A stretch of 13,897 bases of DNA from Treponema sp. (GTDB lineage Bacteria; Spirochaetota; Spirochaetia; Treponematales; Breznakiellaceae), in the NCBI GenBank assembly GCA_031268125.1, contig JAIRXT010000045.1:1-13897 (forward strand). The letters are read 5' to 3'. The notes beneath the pieces were generated by a model that saw nothing but the letters and a program-made list of their open reading frames with translations, was not told the origin of the DNA and made no database searches. The stretch's first letter is position 1; the number at the start of each line of letters is the position of its first letter. The position numbers and the translations under genes are program-made. Of this stretch, positions 12,460 to 13,897 are shown piece after piece.

Positions 12460-12731
12460 TCTTTATGGTTATTTTTGGCTATAAAAAAAGTACAGCAGGA
12501 GGAAGGAGAAGGAACAAACAGGGCCGGAACCGGCCCTAACCGGTGGTTTTAACAGGGCCGCAAGCCCTGGTTAAGATAAAAGAGGAACCCCGAAAACGGT
12601 TAATCCCGCAAAGACAATACCGTTTCCGGGGCAGTGCTAAATGCCCAAAAAGTATACCGCTTTTTGAGCAGGTAGTCCTCTTGGTGAACAGCCCCCCGTT
12701 GGGGGGCCGATTTTACACGAAGGAGGACTCT
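12460..12731 (+). ncRNA. Long structured 5' leader of the lipoprotein gene (candidate riboregulator)
   Basis: This 270-nt gene-free stretch holds a chain of stems. AGGGCCGG/CCGGCCCT (12520-12537, tip pairs open); CAGGGC-CGCAA-GCCCTG (12553-12569); CCCCGAAAACGG (12588-12599) with CCGTTTCCGGGG (12620-12631), 12 bp with one mismatch and a 20-base loop; CAAAAAG/CTTTTTG around 12645-12666; GCCCCCC-GTT-GGGGGGC (12691-12707). AACAGGGCCG is repeated at 12517 and 12551. A purine-rich GGAGGAAGGAGAAGGA run lies at 12497-12512 with no start codon near it. I do not recognise a known riboswitch class. Structure, spacing from a good promoter and the anti-Shine-Dalgarno helix support a regulatory leader. Confidence 0.5.
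12674..12729 (+). promoter_or_regulatory. Shine-Dalgarno-sequestering helix with internal GC hairpin
   Basis: AGTCCTC (12674-12680) is exactly complementary to GAGGACT (12723-12729), which contains the AGGAGGA ribosome site of the ATG at 12732; TT (12681-12682) can add a G-U and an A-U pair. The enclosed GCCCCCC-GTT-GGGGGGC hairpin (12691-12707) is followed by CGATTTT, weakly terminator-like. Pairing would hide the ribosome site, so translation should depend on opening this helix. Confidence 0.55.
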
Positions 12732-13897
12732 ATGAAAAAGAGTCAGCTTTTTGGTTTACTGGCGGCATTAACCGCCGTAGTGATCTTTACCGGATGCCCT
12801 ACCGATCCGGACATTGAGTACCGGGACAAGATTGTCGAAAAGGAAAAGATCGTCGAGAAAGATAAGATCATCGACAATGACGTAATGATCCACATCGACA
12901 CCCTGGCTGAAAATCAGGCCGGACTTGTTGCGGCTCTGGCAAACCCGGCCTACGAAGACAAGGTTATCGGGTATGACGGCAGTACGGCCTTGGCAAGTGA
13001 ATCCGTAACCATCGGCGAAAAGTACGCCGTCTATATCCTTAACGGGGGTGATCTGGCAACCGGTTCCGGCGCGGGCCTTACGGTTGAAGGCACCCTGTGG
13101 GTAGGTTATGGGGCCGCTTTGACCGTCGGAGACAGCAGCGAACCAATCGTTGTGGACGGCGGCGTTGTCAATGTGGTAACAGGGGGCACGCTTTCCATAG
13201 ATTCGGCGGATAGTATACAGGACGCGGAAGGGGAGACGGCGCTGGGGACCGCTGCCGTGAGCATTGTCAACGGAAAGCTGGCATACACCGATGGCAGTGG
13301 TTTTGATACGACCACGAAAATCGCGGCGGCGCTTGGCTATATCACCAGCGGGACTCTTGACGTTGGGGAAGTTGAATTGAAACCCAGCGAAGTAACGGGC
13401 ATCACCATCCCCCAGAATAAGAGCCTTATTGCAAATACCGGCGACACTGATGAAACTGCAACAACGCTTATCATCCCTGCGGGCCTGGTCCTTACGACGG
13501 GAGATGACTTGGATAGCGTTACCGAGCTTACGGTGTACGGCACACTTACGGCCAGCAGCGCAACGCTGAAGTCGGACGGCGCAGCGCTTACGGTAGGCGC
13601 AAACGGATCGGCCAGCATTGGAGCGGCTACGCTTTTAACATCAACGGTTGAAGGCTCCCTGACCCTTAACGGCGACCTTACTCTGGACACGGATGCGGTA
13701 CTTACCATCACCGCCCAGGCTGAGCTTTCCGGGTCCGACAAGATTATAGCGGCTGCCGGAACCATCACCATAGTGGCCGAAGGTGTATCCTATGAGGGCT
13801 TCACCACCGACGACACAGGCGTAGCAGCCGACGATTTTTGGACGGTAGCGGAAGCCCTCCAGGCCGACTTGAATGCGCTTACAGGCGACAAGACGGC
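12732..13897 (+). CDS. Repetitive beta-rich surface lipoprotein, N-terminal 388 residues (cut by window edge)
   Basis: From the ATG at 12732 (AGGAGGA 5 bases upstream) the frame stays open to the window end. MKKSQLFGLLAALTAVVIFT-GC is a lipoprotein signal peptide with Cys22 as the lipidation site. Residues about 28-50 (IEYRDKIVEKEKIVEKDKII) form a heptad-like, highly charged stalk with a K-I-V-E-K-x repeat. The rest is Gly/Thr/Ala/Val-rich with recurring units such as LTVEGTLWVGYGAALTVG and LTVYGTL...GAALTVG, and TVEGSLTLNGDLTLDTDAVL, suggesting a right-handed beta-helix or beta-solenoid. This is the kind of architecture used by surface adhesins or polysaccharide-interacting proteins; no enzymatic motif was seen. 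It is the target of the XRE-flanked promoter and the long leader. The family is not recognised. An in-frame GTG at 12684 would add 16 residues but has no ribosome site. Confidence 0.85.
   Translation, partial: MKKSQLFGLLAALTAVVIFTGCPTDPDIEYRDKIVEKEKIVEKDKIIDNDVMIHIDTLAENQAGLVAALANPAYEDKVIGYDGSTALASESVTIGEKYAVYILNGGDLATGSGAGLTVEGTLWVGYGAALTVGDSSEPIVVDGGVVNVVTGGTLSIDSADSIQDAEGETALGTAAVSIVNGKLAYTDGSGFDTTTKIAAALGYITSGTLDVGEVELKPSEVTGITIPQNKSLIANTGDTDETATTLIIPAGLVLTTGDDLDSVTELTVYGTLTASSATLKSDGAALTVGANGSASIGAATLLTSTVEGSLTLNGDLTLDTDAVLTITAQAELSGSDKIIAAAGTITIVAEGVSYEGFTTDDTGVAADDFWTVAEALQADLNALTGDKT

Noticed and set aside
12641..12667. Mini-frame MPKKYTAF in the lipoprotein leader, as an attenuation peptide
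   Set aside because: There is no adequate ribosome site in front and no run of regulatory codons; it coincides with a stem.
13337..13771. 144-residue open frame on the minus strand
   Set aside because: It is low-complexity S/V/P-rich sequence that mirrors the repetitive lipoprotein gene on the plus strand.

Overview
The window looks like part of a spirochaete chromosome, most likely a Treponema of the insect- or animal-gut type; this is an inference. Supporting points are strong Shine-Dalgarno sites with classical TTGACA / TATTAT promoters (unlike Bacteroidetes), a CUT1 sugar ABC transporter under a LacI repressor, a solute-binding protein whose signal peptide ends in LFA-GGG with no lipobox cysteine, several short outer-membrane-type proteins, and a repetitive lipoprotein. 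No rRNA, tRNA, CRISPR array, transposase or phage gene was seen.

Layout. (1) 1-213, minus: the N-terminus of a MATE multidrug/cation antiporter, cut by the window edge. (2) 341-4025, minus: a run of four envelope-type genes. In transcription order these are a small outer-membrane beta-barrel-like protein, a zinc-ribbon protein, a DUF3943 protein and a DUF4421-like protein. Strong hairpins separate the first three, and the last two are only 3 bp apart. (3) 4171-4788, plus: an AT-rich TetR-type regulator divergent from that run, with a palindrome between them. (4) 4794-8155, minus: a secreted DUF4015 putative glycoside hydrolase with an N-terminal propeller-like region, preceded by a LacI-family repressor. 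(5) 8694-11942, plus: a sugar-binding protein and two CUT1 permeases, with no ATPase gene, so a shared ATPase encoded elsewhere is presumably used. (6) 12097-12399, minus: a small XRE/HTH_3 repressor divergent from a gene at 12732 to the window end (plus) that encodes a secreted, beta-rich, repetitive lipoprotein.

The LacI/ABC locus reads as one regulated carbohydrate unit. lacI and the binding-protein gene each have a TTGACA-N17-TATTAT promoter. Each promoter is followed 9-10 bp after its -10 box by a related site (core CTAATNCGTTA), which fits one repressor controlling both directions. The transporter operon is bracketed by a ~90-bp imperfect inverted repeat (8481-8576 and 11960-12044).

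The most unusual stretch is 12400-12731. A plus-strand promoter is overlapped at both boxes by palindromes that the neighbouring XRE protein could bind. It feeds a leader of about 270 nt with five or more hairpins, the last of which pairs with the Shine-Dalgarno of the lipoprotein gene. This is a candidate two-layer (repressor plus RNA) switch for a surface lipoprotein. All family assignments come from reading the sequence; no database search was done.
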